Assembly (NCBI GenBank): GCA_003484395.1 | Contig: DNCV01000079.1 | Location: forward strand, 1-8,133 | Direction of reading: 5' to 3' | Length of the DNA: 8,133 bases | From: Dehalococcoidia bacterium | GTDB taxonomy: Bacteria > Chloroflexota > Dehalococcoidia > GIF9 > UBA5629 | Shown: piece after piece, positions 1 through 7,062 of the stretch | Layout: the number at the start of each line of letters is the position of its first letter | Position numbering within the stretch: the first letter of the stretch is position 1 | Notes under the pieces: generated by a model | Database searches by the model: none | Told to the model about the DNA's origin: nothing | The model's input: only the letters and a program-made list of their open reading frames with translations | Made by a program: the position numbers and the translations under genes

Positions 1-1887
1 AATGCTGAAGATATCAGTGTGCTTGATGGTCTTACAGCAGTTCGGAAGCGTCCCGGGATGTACATCGGCAGCACTGATGAGCATGGTCTTCACCATCTTG
101 TCTATGAGATCGTTTACAATACCATTGATGAAGCCATGGCTGGATACTGTAATCTTACAGAGGTGACGATTCACAGCAACAACTCTATTACGATTATCGA
201 TAACGGACGCGGCATTCCGGTTGATATTCATCCCTCGACGAATAAGTCTGCGCTGGAAACGGTCATGACCATCCTCCATGCCGGGGCAAAGTTCGGAGGT
301 AAAAGCTATACGGTATCAAGCGGATTGCATGGTGTGGGCGCATCCGTTGTTAACGCACTGTCACTTTGGTTTAAGGTATCGGTGAAACGTCAGGGTAAAG
401 TTTATTTCCAGGAATATAGCAGAGGCGTTCCTTTGACTGATGTGGAGATCGTCGGTGATTGTGATCCCAATGAGTCGGGCACGACAATAACTTTTCTGGC
501 TGATTCCGAGATTTTCGGTGAGCTGGCGTATGATTTTAACACGCTGTCACAACGGTTCAGAGAGTTGTGTTATCTGAATAAGAAGCTTGAGATCAGATTT
601 CATGATGAAAGAACGGAGAGAGAGACCAGTTTCTATTTTGAAGATGGCATTGCCAGCCTGGTTAACAGAATGAACAAGAATCGTACCGTTTTGCATCGTC
701 AACCGATCTATATTTCCGGCGACGTAAACGGTGCATCAGTTGAGACAGCGCTGCAGTATACCGATGGTTTTTCAGAGACAGTGCTCAGTTTTGCCAATTG
801 TGTGAATACAATCGATGGCGGCAGCCATCTGACGGGTTTTCGCGCTTCGCTGACACGTATCCTTAACGATTATGCCAGAAAGAATAAACTGTTGAAGGAG
901 AACGATCCTAATTTATCGGGAGACGATGTCCGTGAAGGATTGACTGCTGTTATCAGCGTTCGTTTATCCGAGCCGCAATTTGAAGGGCAAACGAAAGCCA
1001 AGCTGGGGAACCCAGAGATAAAAACGCAGGTGGAATCGGTGGTATCCGATGGGCTGACAATTTATCTTGAGCAGCACCCCGATGAAGCACAATCGATCAT
1101 TGAAAAAAGCATAATGTCGTTTAAGGCGAGGGAGGCAGCGAGGAAAGCGCGAGATCTCGTTCTCCGAAAGAGCGCCCTCGATGCCGGAACGCTGCCCGGG
1201 AAACTCGCTGATTGCTCGGAAAAGGATCCAAAGGAATGTGAGCTCTATCTGGTAGAGGGTGATTCAGCCGGTGGTTCCGCCAAACAGGGCAGGGATCGTC
1301 GATTCCAGGCTATCCTCCCATTAAAGGGTAAAATATTAAATGTTGAAAAAGCTCCCAAAGACAAGCTGCTGCAGCATGATGAGATCAGGGCATTGATTAC
1401 AGCGCTTGGCGTCGGGTTCGGCGATCAAATGGATTTTTCCAAGCTGCGCTATGACCGTATCATTATTATGACCGATGCGGACGTTGATGGAGCGCATATA
1501 CGGACTCTCCTATTGACCTTCTTTTACAGGAATGTCATGCAGGTTATTACCGAGGGGCATTTGTATATAGCACAGCCGCCTCTCTATCGTATCCAGGCAG
1601 GCAAGCAGCATTACTGGATTTACTCGGACAAAGAGCGCGAAGCGAAGCTGAAAGAACTGAAGAGCCAGAAGGTTGATGTCCAGCGGTACAAGGGGCTTGG
1701 TGAGATGAGCCCGGAGCAATTGTGGAATACTACTATGAATCCTGCGTCGCGGACGTTGTTACGTGTTGAGGTGGAAGATGCCATGTCTGCAGATATGATT
1801 TTTCAGATGTTGATGGGCACGGAAGTCGCCCCACGGAAATCCTTTATTCAAGCTCATGCAGCCAGCGTACGAAATTTGGATATCTGA
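1..1887 (+). CDS. gyrB: DNA gyrase subunit B, 5'-truncated by window edge
   Basis: This is the ATPase and TOPRIM subunit of DNA gyrase, which introduces negative supercoils with GyrA in the cytoplasm. The reading frame is open from base 1, and 628 codons precede the TGA at 1885. Alignment by eye to the usual GyrB start suggests only about 5-10 residues are missing, so the GTG at 19 is not the true start. Visible motifs in order are: RKRPGMYIGST; the GHKL N-box with catalytic Glu36 and Mg-binding Asn40; DNGRGIPV (Asp67); the GLHGVGASVVNALS lid; QTKAKLGN with Lys332; TOPRIM EGDSAGG (Glu419) and DADVDGAH (Asp492, Asp494); and RYKGLGEM near the C-terminus. The length fits the compact GyrB form that lacks the roughly 170-residue insert of enterobacteria. 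The QLWNTTMNP ending favours GyrB over ParE. The N-box has Tyr39 where E. coli has Asp. The gene converges on the downstream minus-strand gene with a 5-bp gap. Confidence 0.97.
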   Translation, partial: NAEDISVLDGLTAVRKRPGMYIGSTDEHGLHHLVYEIVYNTIDEAMAGYCNLTEVTIHSNNSITIIDNGRGIPVDIHPSTNKSALETVMTILHAGAKFGGKSYTVSSGLHGVGASVVNALSLWFKVSVKRQGKVYFQEYSRGVPLTDVEIVGDCDPNESGTTITFLADSEIFGELAYDFNTLSQRFRELCYLNKKLEIRFHDERTERETSFYFEDGIASLVNRMNKNRTVLHRQPIYISGDVNGASVETALQYTDGFSETVLSFANCVNTIDGGSHLTGFRASLTRILNDYARKNKLLKENDPNLSGDDVREGLTAVISVRLSEPQFEGQTKAKLGNPEIKTQVESVVSDGLTIYLEQHPDEAQSIIEKSIMSFKAREAARKARDLVLRKSALDAGTLPGKLADCSEKDPKECELYLVEGDSAGGSAKQGRDRRFQAILPLKGKILNVEKAPKDKLLQHDEIRALITALGVGFGDQMDFSKLRYDRIIIMTDADVDGAHIRTLLLTFFYRNVMQVITEGHLYIAQPPLYRIQAGKQHYWIYSDKEREAKLKELKSQKVDVQRYKGLGEMSPEQLWNTTMNPASRTLLRVEVEDAMSADMIFQMLMGTEVAPRKSFIQAHAASVRNLDI

Positions 1888-1892
1888 TATTG

Positions 1893-4232
1893 TTATTTTA
1901 TTAACGTGATGAGCAGGCTCTTCAACTCATAGATGTCAAAGGCGCGTATGCGCTGCTGTTTGGCAAATTGCTTTGCCTGGGCATTGATTTGCGGGTGTCC
2001 GATCGCTACCTTGTTTCTAATGCCGACATCATATGCTTCAGCATCGAACTGTGCTATCTTATCGATGCCAACCATCTGTCCGGGATCGGCAGTGATGATA
2101 TCGACGGCGATTGTCGGCCTGACGATAACGTCATCACGTCGCGCATAGATATCGAAGTCATGCTCCGCACCCGATTTCCCGGAGATCCGTGCTTTTTCAA
2201 AAACTTCATAACCCCGTTCTCTGAGATATGAAGCCAGGAGAGTTTGAGTATCCGTTCCTTCCCGATCTGCAAGAGAGCGCACCTTATCGCTAATCTGCCC
2301 TGACGGCGACGGATGCGCTTTATTGTTAAGGAAGGATATGAGCGCTTCAAGGTCATTTGCCTCGAAGATGCCGATATTCTGCCTTTCAGCAAATTTTATA
2401 GCTTCTTGGCCGAGTTTCGGGATAGCGATGACGACTTTGTAATTTATTCCCATATCATAGGCGCGAGTATCGAATTTAAACAGCTCTTCAAGCCGTACTT
2501 CCTCTTCACCAGGCAGAGCGGAGAGGATGCCAACGCCGACATGGTATTTGGCAACGCCGTCATCTCTGGTAGCCAGGATATCGATAGTATGAATAGCTCC
2601 CGAGTTGCCGTGAATTTGTGCCAGCTCCTGTACCTGGTATCCTTGCTTCTGTAAAAATTCAACAAGTTGTCCTTTTGGTTTCAATTGAAATTCCAGCCAC
2701 TCTCTTTTGTCAGGATTGAGGGCGTATGAATGGAGCCAGAAATCGCGGAGATCGCTTTCCGACCACACTTTTCCTGTCTTAAAGCTGCGCCATTTGATTA
2801 CCGGTGAGGGGAATATATTATTGCAGTCAAGACACTTATACTGTTGTCCGGCATTTCTGTAATCAGTGCCAAGCAGCTTTAGTTCTCGTTTACACTTCGG
2901 GCAGATATATTTATACCCGTTAACGAAATCCTGCTCCAGTCCCACATAACCGCAGTAGAAGTGCTCGATGAGTTGACCTTTGATCAGATTGCTGGAGTCA
3001 CAGCGCGGGCAGCGTTCTACCGGCAGTAGTTGAAATGAGTTATCCGGATCGATGTGCAGTTTTTCCAGCGGTTTCTTCAGCAGGATGTCATCATCTGCGA
3101 GCTTTTCAAGAATGACCGTTGTTCTCTCCGAAGGGGTTTCCATAAGCGCATCTTCATTCGGATATGAGAAACCATTTTTCGTCGACGGATCGATCGTCGG
3201 CACAATCTGAGTGATTTTGTTGCTGATAAGCGCATCCAGCAATTTGGCTACATGTGCATCCTGCCATACTTTGAACATCGTCTTTTCCCTTGGAATATCC
3301 GATGTTTTCTGAAATGATTTGGATTCTTTTTCGCTGGTTGTAAATCGTAAATCATAAGATTCTTTATCAGGCGTCTTCTCCTTCTGAATTGTCATCTGCA
3401 CCAGAGATGGTTCGGGTGCAGCTTTTACTGAAAAAGACGGGGACAGATTCTCCTTTCCAATTCTTGCCGGCTGCGCCTCCATAGGGATAGTCGGAGTCGG
3501 GATATCTTTTCCCACCGGCCTGTCCAACCATATCGGTGCCGACATCCTGTCAGATAAAGGAGGTCTAATGGCAGGTTCTCTCTCTATTTTTATTTCCTGA
3601 CGCGGTAATTCGGGCTCACTCGCTGATGGAATCCTCTGCTTTATCGAGGCTGATTTCTCATCATACCGGTCAGGTACGGCAACAGCTTCATTAGCGGATG
3701 CTGAATTCGGCGACGTTGCTGTCGGAGAGGTTTGGGGTGGGGGTATGGGGGTCTGTGTTCGTACCGACATTGCCGGCTCCGACGATATCGGAATTGGTGT
3801 CGGTATCGGCATTGATACCACCTTCTCTTCTTGAGCACCAGGCCGTTTTTGTTCTTCCTCTTTCTGGTAAGATGGCATTCGCTTGAGCAGAACATTGACA
3901 TGCGCAGCCAATTCTCGTGGGCTTATCGGTTTTTTCAGGTAAATGTCAAAGCCCATATCATCGGCTTTCGCCCATACCTCATCTGCTGATTCGGAGCCAA
4001 GCAAAATGATGGGGATTTTCGAGTATTGCCGTATCTTTGGGCATGTTCTGTATCCATCTATATCAGATAGCTCTTCATCAATTATAATTGCAGCGTGCCC
4101 GTTTTTATCGACTCTCAACAATCCATCGAGCGCACCGGATACTTCGATAACCTCAAAACCATTTTCGGAAAGAGTTTCGGCGTTCTTCTTCCTGAAAATA
4201 GGATCATTTGACATAAATAGTATACGTCTCAT
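1893..4232 (-). CDS. REC-TackOD1-type zinc module-tandem nuclease-like domain signalling protein
   Basis: This multidomain protein has about 779 residues from ATG 4232. That start is preceded by GAGGTG with a 6-nt gap; the in-frame ATG at 4250 has no Shine-Dalgarno. Residues 1-118 form a response-regulator receiver with the phosphoacceptor Asp52 (IIIDEEL) and Lys101 (KKP). The acidic pocket reads Ser8-Asn9-Asp10 and the switch Thr is Gly79, so it may be a poor or pseudo-receiver. Residues 120-316 are a Pro/Ser/Thr/Glu-rich linker, probably disordered. Residues 320-485 carry Cys408, Cys411, His424, Cys427, Cys444, Cys447, Cys467 and Cys470, a layout I recognise as the TackOD1 output domain known mostly from archaeal regulators. 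Residues 519-636 and 659-779 are two homologous restriction-endonuclease-like repeats with a conserved Asp (HxxDI) but without the ExK lysine. No signal peptide is visible, so it is probably cytoplasmic. The domain calls are inference; the function is unknown. Its leader holds a putative operator for the neighbouring regulator. Confidence 0.85.
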   Translation of the reverse strand: MRRILFMSNDPIFRKKNAETLSENGFEVIEVSGALDGLLRVDKNGHAAIIIDEELSDIDGYRTCPKIRQYSKIPIILLGSESADEVWAKADDMGFDIYLKKPISPRELAAHVNVLLKRMPSYQKEEEQKRPGAQEEKVVSMPIPTPIPISSEPAMSVRTQTPIPPPQTSPTATSPNSASANEAVAVPDRYDEKSASIKQRIPSASEPELPRQEIKIEREPAIRPPLSDRMSAPIWLDRPVGKDIPTPTIPMEAQPARIGKENLSPSFSVKAAPEPSLVQMTIQKEKTPDKESYDLRFTTSEKESKSFQKTSDIPREKTMFKVWQDAHVAKLLDALISNKITQIVPTIDPSTKNGFSYPNEDALMETPSERTTVILEKLADDDILLKKPLEKLHIDPDNSFQLLPVERCPRCDSSNLIKGQLIEHFYCGYVGLEQDFVNGYKYICPKCKRELKLLGTDYRNAGQQYKCLDCNNIFPSPVIKWRSFKTGKVWSESDLRDFWLHSYALNPDKREWLEFQLKPKGQLVEFLQKQGYQVQELAQIHGNSGAIHTIDILATRDDGVAKYHVGVGILSALPGEEEVRLEELFKFDTRAYDMGINYKVVIAIPKLGQEAIKFAERQNIGIFEANDLEALISFLNNKAHPSPSGQISDKVRSLADREGTDTQTLLASYLRERGYEVFEKARISGKSGAEHDFDIYARRDDVIVRPTIAVDIITADPGQMVGIDKIAQFDAEAYDVGIRNKVAIGHPQINAQAKQFAKQQRIRAFDIYELKSLLITLIK
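1896..2678 (-). repeat. Internal duplication encoding two nuclease-like modules
   Basis: The C-terminal third of the REC-TackOD1 gene encodes two homologous modules of about 115-120 codons, at roughly 2325-2678 and 1896-2258. Both share, in the same order: a helix ending in GY.V; a G.SGA.H..DI.A.RDD segment; a hydrophobic strand; F.....YD.GI..KV.I..P; and a final A..FA....I..F....L. They have diverged well beyond DNA-level identity, so this is an old domain duplication, not a recent tandem repeat. A linker of about 22 residues (NNKAHPSPSG and following) joins them. Confidence 0.8.
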
Positions 4233-4238
4233 CTCACT

Positions 4239-4244
4239 CACCTC
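4239..4244 (-). promoter_or_regulatory. Shine-Dalgarno deciding the 4232 start
   Basis: The minus strand reads GAGGTG followed by 6 nt and then ATG at 4232. The alternative in-frame ATG at 4250 is preceded only by an A-rich stretch (TTCTAAAGCA) with no purine-rich site. It would also lie within a few nucleotides of the start site predicted from the extended -10 at 4264-4269. Both facts favour ATG 4232. Confidence 0.75.
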
Positions 4245-4263
4245 TTGCATTGCTTTAGAACCA

Positions 4264-4318
4264 AGTGTAGCAGTGAAACGTAAAAATACCGGTAAACAGC
4301 AGGTAAAAAATTAGTAAA
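4264..4318 (-). promoter_or_regulatory. Extended -10 promoter with four phased TTTAC repeats
   Basis: On the minus strand TTTAC occurs at 4318-4314, 4307-4303, 4296-4292 and 4284-4280, that is at steps of 11, 11 and 12 bp. Three of the four are TTTTAC and one is GTTTAC. Downstream is TGC-TACACT (4272-4264), an extended -10 that starts about 10 bp after the last repeat. No good -35 hexamer is present at the right distance. Direct repeats at one helical turn upstream of a -35-less promoter are typical of OmpR/PhoB-family winged-helix activators, for example the TT(A/T/C)ACA repeats bound by Bacillus PhoP. The gene immediately upstream encodes such a regulator. That this regulator binds here is inference. 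Confidence 0.55.
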
Positions 4319-4323
4319 AAAAT

Positions 4324-5019
4324 TTAATGTGGGGATTTTACAAATTTATATCCGACGCCTCGTTCGCTGATAAGTATCTCGGGATTAGCAGGGTCGATTT
4401 CCAGTTTATCCCTCAGGCGCTGTATATACACTTTAAGATAATCGGAAGAATCCGTGTATTCTTCTCCCCAGACCTTGGACAGGAGGGTGTGATGGGTAAG
4501 CACTTTGCCTTCATTTCTTGCCAGATATCTGAGAAGATTGAATTCGGTTGGTGTAAGTTTGATTTTTTTCGATTCTTTAAGTATTGTTCTCGATACGAAA
4601 TCGATGGATAGCTGTGGGTTTAAGACAATCTTTTCATCTTGCTTCAATTCCGTCATGTGGCTGCGTCGAAGCACTGCTTTAACTCGTGCCAATAATTCCA
4701 TATGGCTGAATGGTTTGACAATATAATCATCTGCTCCAAGCTCGAGCCCTCTTACTTTATCTATCTCCTCGCCTCGCACTGTCAAAATGATGACCGGCAC
4801 ATCGGAAAAGGTGCGAATCTCCTTTAATACTTTAAATCCATCTATATCAGGCAATCCAAGATCAAGAATCACTATATCGGGCGATTCGCTCCCTGTTTTT
4901 GCGATACCTTCCTCTCCAAGCCCTACAGTAAGAACCTGTGCTTCCGACCAGTGAATTTCAAAACAGAGCGAGATGGCTTCCTGGATATCGGGACTATCTT
5001 CAATGATCAGGATTTTCAT
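4324..5019 (-). CDS. OmpR/PhoB/KdpE-family response regulator (orphan)
   Basis: This is a 231-residue two-component response regulator of standard length. Residues 1-119 form an intact receiver: acidic pair Glu7-Asp8, phosphoacceptor Asp53 in ILDLGLPD, switch Thr80 (ILTVRG) and Lys102 in VKPF. Residues about 130-228 form a winged-helix Trans_reg_C effector, with LTPTEFNLLRYL, the turn and recognition-helix region KVWGEEYTDSSDYLKVYIQRLRDKL, and the RGVGYKF hairpin. It should bind DNA direct repeats as a dimer when phosphorylated and is closest by eye to KdpE/PhoB types. No histidine kinase gene lies beside it in the window. It has its own promoter at 5067-5095 and a weak ribosome site (GAG about 8 nt before ATG). 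No hairpin terminator follows its stop, so read-through into the next gene is possible. The specific regulon is unknown. Confidence 0.95.
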   Translation of the reverse strand: MKILIIEDSPDIQEAISLCFEIHWSEAQVLTVGLGEEGIAKTGSESPDIVILDLGLPDIDGFKVLKEIRTFSDVPVIILTVRGEEIDKVRGLELGADDYIVKPFSHMELLARVKAVLRRSHMTELKQDEKIVLNPQLSIDFVSRTILKESKKIKLTPTEFNLLRYLARNEGKVLTHHTLLSKVWGEEYTDSSDYLKVYIQRLRDKLEIDPANPEILISERGVGYKFVKSPH

Positions 5020-5066
5020 TTGCTCAAATTCATTAAAAAAGGAATTCTTATTACTGTTGATAGTGA

Positions 5067-5095
5067 ATTGTAGAACAAAAATACAGATATTTCAA
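5067..5095 (-). promoter_or_regulatory. Sigma70-type promoter of the response regulator gene
   Basis: On the minus strand, TTGAAA (5095-5090) and TACAAT (5072-5067) are separated by exactly 17 bp. Each hexamer matches its consensus at 5 of 6 positions. The predicted start site near 5060 leaves a leader of about 40 nt before ATG 5019. The rest of the 144-bp gap (5020-5163) holds no gene. The part next to the permease stop (about 5105-5160) has short inverted repeats without a U-tract, so no convincing terminator is seen. Confidence 0.7.
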
Positions 5096-5163
5096 TAGCT
5101 TAGTTCTTTTATCGAATGCGAACCGGCTGCCCCAGACTCCGCATTTATGCTCTGACGGCTTTT

Positions 5164-6114
5164 CTACGTGGATCGAATCTCTTCTCTGGTAAACAGTATA
5201 TATGATACGGAGAAGCAAATTGCTGTTAAAGCGATCAGGCTTACCAGTTGCGGCCATGTAATAAGCAGACTTTGCAGTAATGATAACGGGCGCGGAATCA
5301 ATCCGGAGGAATAAATGCTGATCATCATGAGAAGTGCACTTGGATTCCCCATTTCAGGGTATAGTAAAACCTGTACAGTCTCGCCATAGAGAGTGCTTGG
5401 CGATATCCTGCTGATGTTTCTGGTCAACTCGTCGTTTTTAGCCGCCAGTTCAAGTGTGGAATTTTCATTTACAGGTATCATAGCGTTGCCTATACCATTC
5501 GCAATAAACGGCATGAAGAAGAAGAGAAGTATCCAGAGCGCTATTGTAAATAGCGCTGAAGTAGCTGTGCGTTTAAAAACAATAGAAAAAAGGATGGAAA
5601 GTGCAAGCCAGAATGCCCCGTAGAGGATGCTGATAAAGATGAATCCGAATATTCGCAGTATTTCTTCAGCGCCTGGTGGTATACCGATCATCCGCAGTCC
5701 CATGCCCGAGACGATGGCGACAAGGCTGACCACAAGTATCGTTATCGTCGTTAAACCTGCCAGAAATTTGCCGTTGATAACAGCATCACGGTAAATAGGT
5801 TGGGCTAGCAACCTGCTGAGATTTCTGCTGGATCGTTCACTATTAATTGCATCGAAGCCTAATGCTATGCCGACAATCGGAATAAACAGGGACATAAAAA
5901 ACGGGAAGGAGAACGGTAAGTCTTCACCTGATGTGGTAAAAAGCCTGATAAAGATAAACTGTGTGTTCGCATCTACACTGCTGCGAATAGATTGAGCGAC
6001 TACGTAAATCGTGGCAATGCCTGCGAGATAAATTAAAGCGAGCAGAATAAGAAATCTCTTACTGCTAAGGTTATCAGTTAGCTCTTTTCTGAAAACACTC
6101 ATTAATCCTGACAT
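5164..6114 (-). CDS. ABC-2 type transporter permease
   Basis: This 316-residue integral membrane protein is the permease half of an ABC exporter of the ABC-2/NosY-like class. Six hydrophobic segments are visible near residues 20-41, 71-90, 119-143, 152-178, 184-208 and 283-308. There is a hydrophilic extracytoplasmic loop between helices 5 and 6 (about 209-282). The family signature between helices 2 and 3 is present (residues 87-120: GFDAINSE, LLAQPIYRD, GKFLAG). The C-terminus ends in a short charged tail, FTREEIRST. ATG 6114 lies 3 nt after the ATPase stop, which implies translational coupling. An internal ATG four codons later (6102) has AGGA only 3 nt upstream, so the exact start is not settled. 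The substrate cannot be told from the sequence; related systems export lipids, peptides, drugs or copper-handling factors. It is the last gene of the export cassette. Confidence 0.9.
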   Translation of the reverse strand: MSGLMSVFRKELTDNLSSKRFLILLALIYLAGIATIYVVAQSIRSSVDANTQFIFIRLFTTSGEDLPFSFPFFMSLFIPIVGIALGFDAINSERSSRNLSRLLAQPIYRDAVINGKFLAGLTTITILVVSLVAIVSGMGLRMIGIPPGAEEILRIFGFIFISILYGAFWLALSILFSIVFKRTATSALFTIALWILLFFFMPFIANGIGNAMIPVNENSTLELAAKNDELTRNISRISPSTLYGETVQVLLYPEMGNPSALLMMISIYSSGLIPRPLSLLQSLLITWPQLVSLIALTAICFSVSYILFTREEIRST

Positions 6115-6117
6115 AGT

Positions 6118-7056
6118 TTATTGCTCTTTCACATATTTAAGGTAGATTTTTTCCAGATTGTACTCTTCGATTTTCATGCCTGTAGCCAAACTGTCGTTAT
6201 CAATAATTGCCCGAGCTATCAGGTTTCTGACGTCCGACTCGCTGCCGATCTTCAGTACATTATCTATGACTTCTACACTGGCAATACCTTTAATATGTTT
6301 GATAGCCTGGACAACCTTTTCAGTGATCGGAGCTGCCTGCACTTCAATGCGAAACTTGCCTTCCCCCAGCGTTGCTTTGCCCAAGTTCTCGATCGAATCT
6401 TCAGCAACGAGGTGGCCTTTCGCCATGATTCCGACTCGAGAGCAGACCCTCTGTACATGGTGCAACTGATGCGATGACAAGATAACGGACATCTTCCTTT
6501 TTGCCATACCCAGTATGATGCTGAGGATTTGTTCCACACCTTCGGGATCGATTCCCGATGTAGGCTCGTCAAATATGGCGACCTTGGGATTCTTGATCAG
6601 GACATCCGCGATGCCAAGACGCTGCTTCATCCCCAGTGAAAACTGCGAGAGCAACTGATCAGACTTTGGCTTTAAACCAACGGTATCGAGAACTTCGTCG
6701 ATTTTTCTTTCCGCTTCGGCATGGCTCAGTCCGTTAAGCGCTGCCGTATAATCAAGGTTTTGTCTTGCAGTGAGGTCTTCGTAAAAGCCGACTCTTTCCG
6801 GCAGATAGCCGACGGTTCGTTTGACCTTAATCGCTTCATGCAGCGGATCATAGCCGCAAACCTTGAGCATCCCGGATGTAGGCTCAGTCAGCCCGAGGAG
6901 CATCAAGATCGTTGTCGTCTTTCCTGCGCCATTCGGACCGAGCAACCCGAATATTTCACCTTCGCGTATCGTGAGCGTCAGCTTATCGACAGCGGTGAAA
7001 TTACCATAGCGCTTGGTCAAATCTTTGGATTCGATAATTGAGGTGGCTTGACTCAT
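6118..7056 (-). CDS. ABC transporter ATP-binding protein (ABC-2 exporter class)
   Basis: This 312-residue cytoplasmic ATPase powers the adjacent permease. Visible motifs are: Walker A GPNGAGKTT at residues 40-48 (Lys46); a VGYLPE Q-loop region at 82-87 lacking the usual Gln, as is common in this CcmA/NatA-like class; signature FSLGMKQ at 139-145; Walker B VAIFDEP at 159-165 with catalytic Glu164; D-loop SGID; and the H-loop His196 in SSH. Residues from about 230 to 312 form the extra C-terminal domain typical of these single-NBD proteins. The start is ATG 7056, six nt after the stop of the NEW3-domain gene. Only a weak GGTAA ribosome site is present, so coupling to upstream translation is likely. 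A tyrosine-rich acidic end (KIEEYNLEKIYLKYV) resembles the helical tail of other exporter ATPases. Assignment to the family is firm; the cargo is unknown. Confidence 0.95.
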   Translation of the reverse strand: MSQATSIIESKDLTKRYGNFTAVDKLTLTIREGEIFGLLGPNGAGKTTTILMLLGLTEPTSGMLKVCGYDPLHEAIKVKRTVGYLPERVGFYEDLTARQNLDYTAALNGLSHAEAERKIDEVLDTVGLKPKSDQLLSQFSLGMKQRLGIADVLIKNPKVAIFDEPTSGIDPEGVEQILSIILGMAKRKMSVILSSHQLHHVQRVCSRVGIMAKGHLVAEDSIENLGKATLGEGKFRIEVQAAPITEKVVQAIKHIKGIASVEVIDNVLKIGSESDVRNLIARAIIDNDSLATGMKIEEYNLEKIYLKYVKEQ

Positions 7057-7062
7057 TTTAAA

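Noticed and set aside
1893..2678. An active restriction-modification or defence nuclease
   Set aside because: There is no methyltransferase or defence partner nearby, and the ExK lysine is absent in both repeats.
3641..3901. Arg/Pro-rich 86-residue minus-strand frame inside the linker of the REC-TackOD1 gene
   Set aside because: Its odd composition is a frame-shifted reading of the proline-rich linker codons; there is no ribosome site or homology.
5105..5130. tRNA-like T-arm (GCCGGTTCG on the minus strand)
   Set aside because: The 5-bp T-stem does not pair, and no acceptor, D or anticodon arm can be found around it.
5105..5160. Possible terminator or structured RNA after the permease gene (ATGCG...CGCAT at 5116-5144, GCAT-TT-ATGC at 5141-5150)
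   Set aside because: The stems are only 4-5 bp, the two helices are mutually exclusive, and no U-tract follows on the minus strand.
5051..5257. 68-residue minus-strand reading frame overlapping the permease end
   Set aside because: It lies out of frame over the permease 3' end and the response-regulator promoter, lacks a ribosome site and resembles no family I know.
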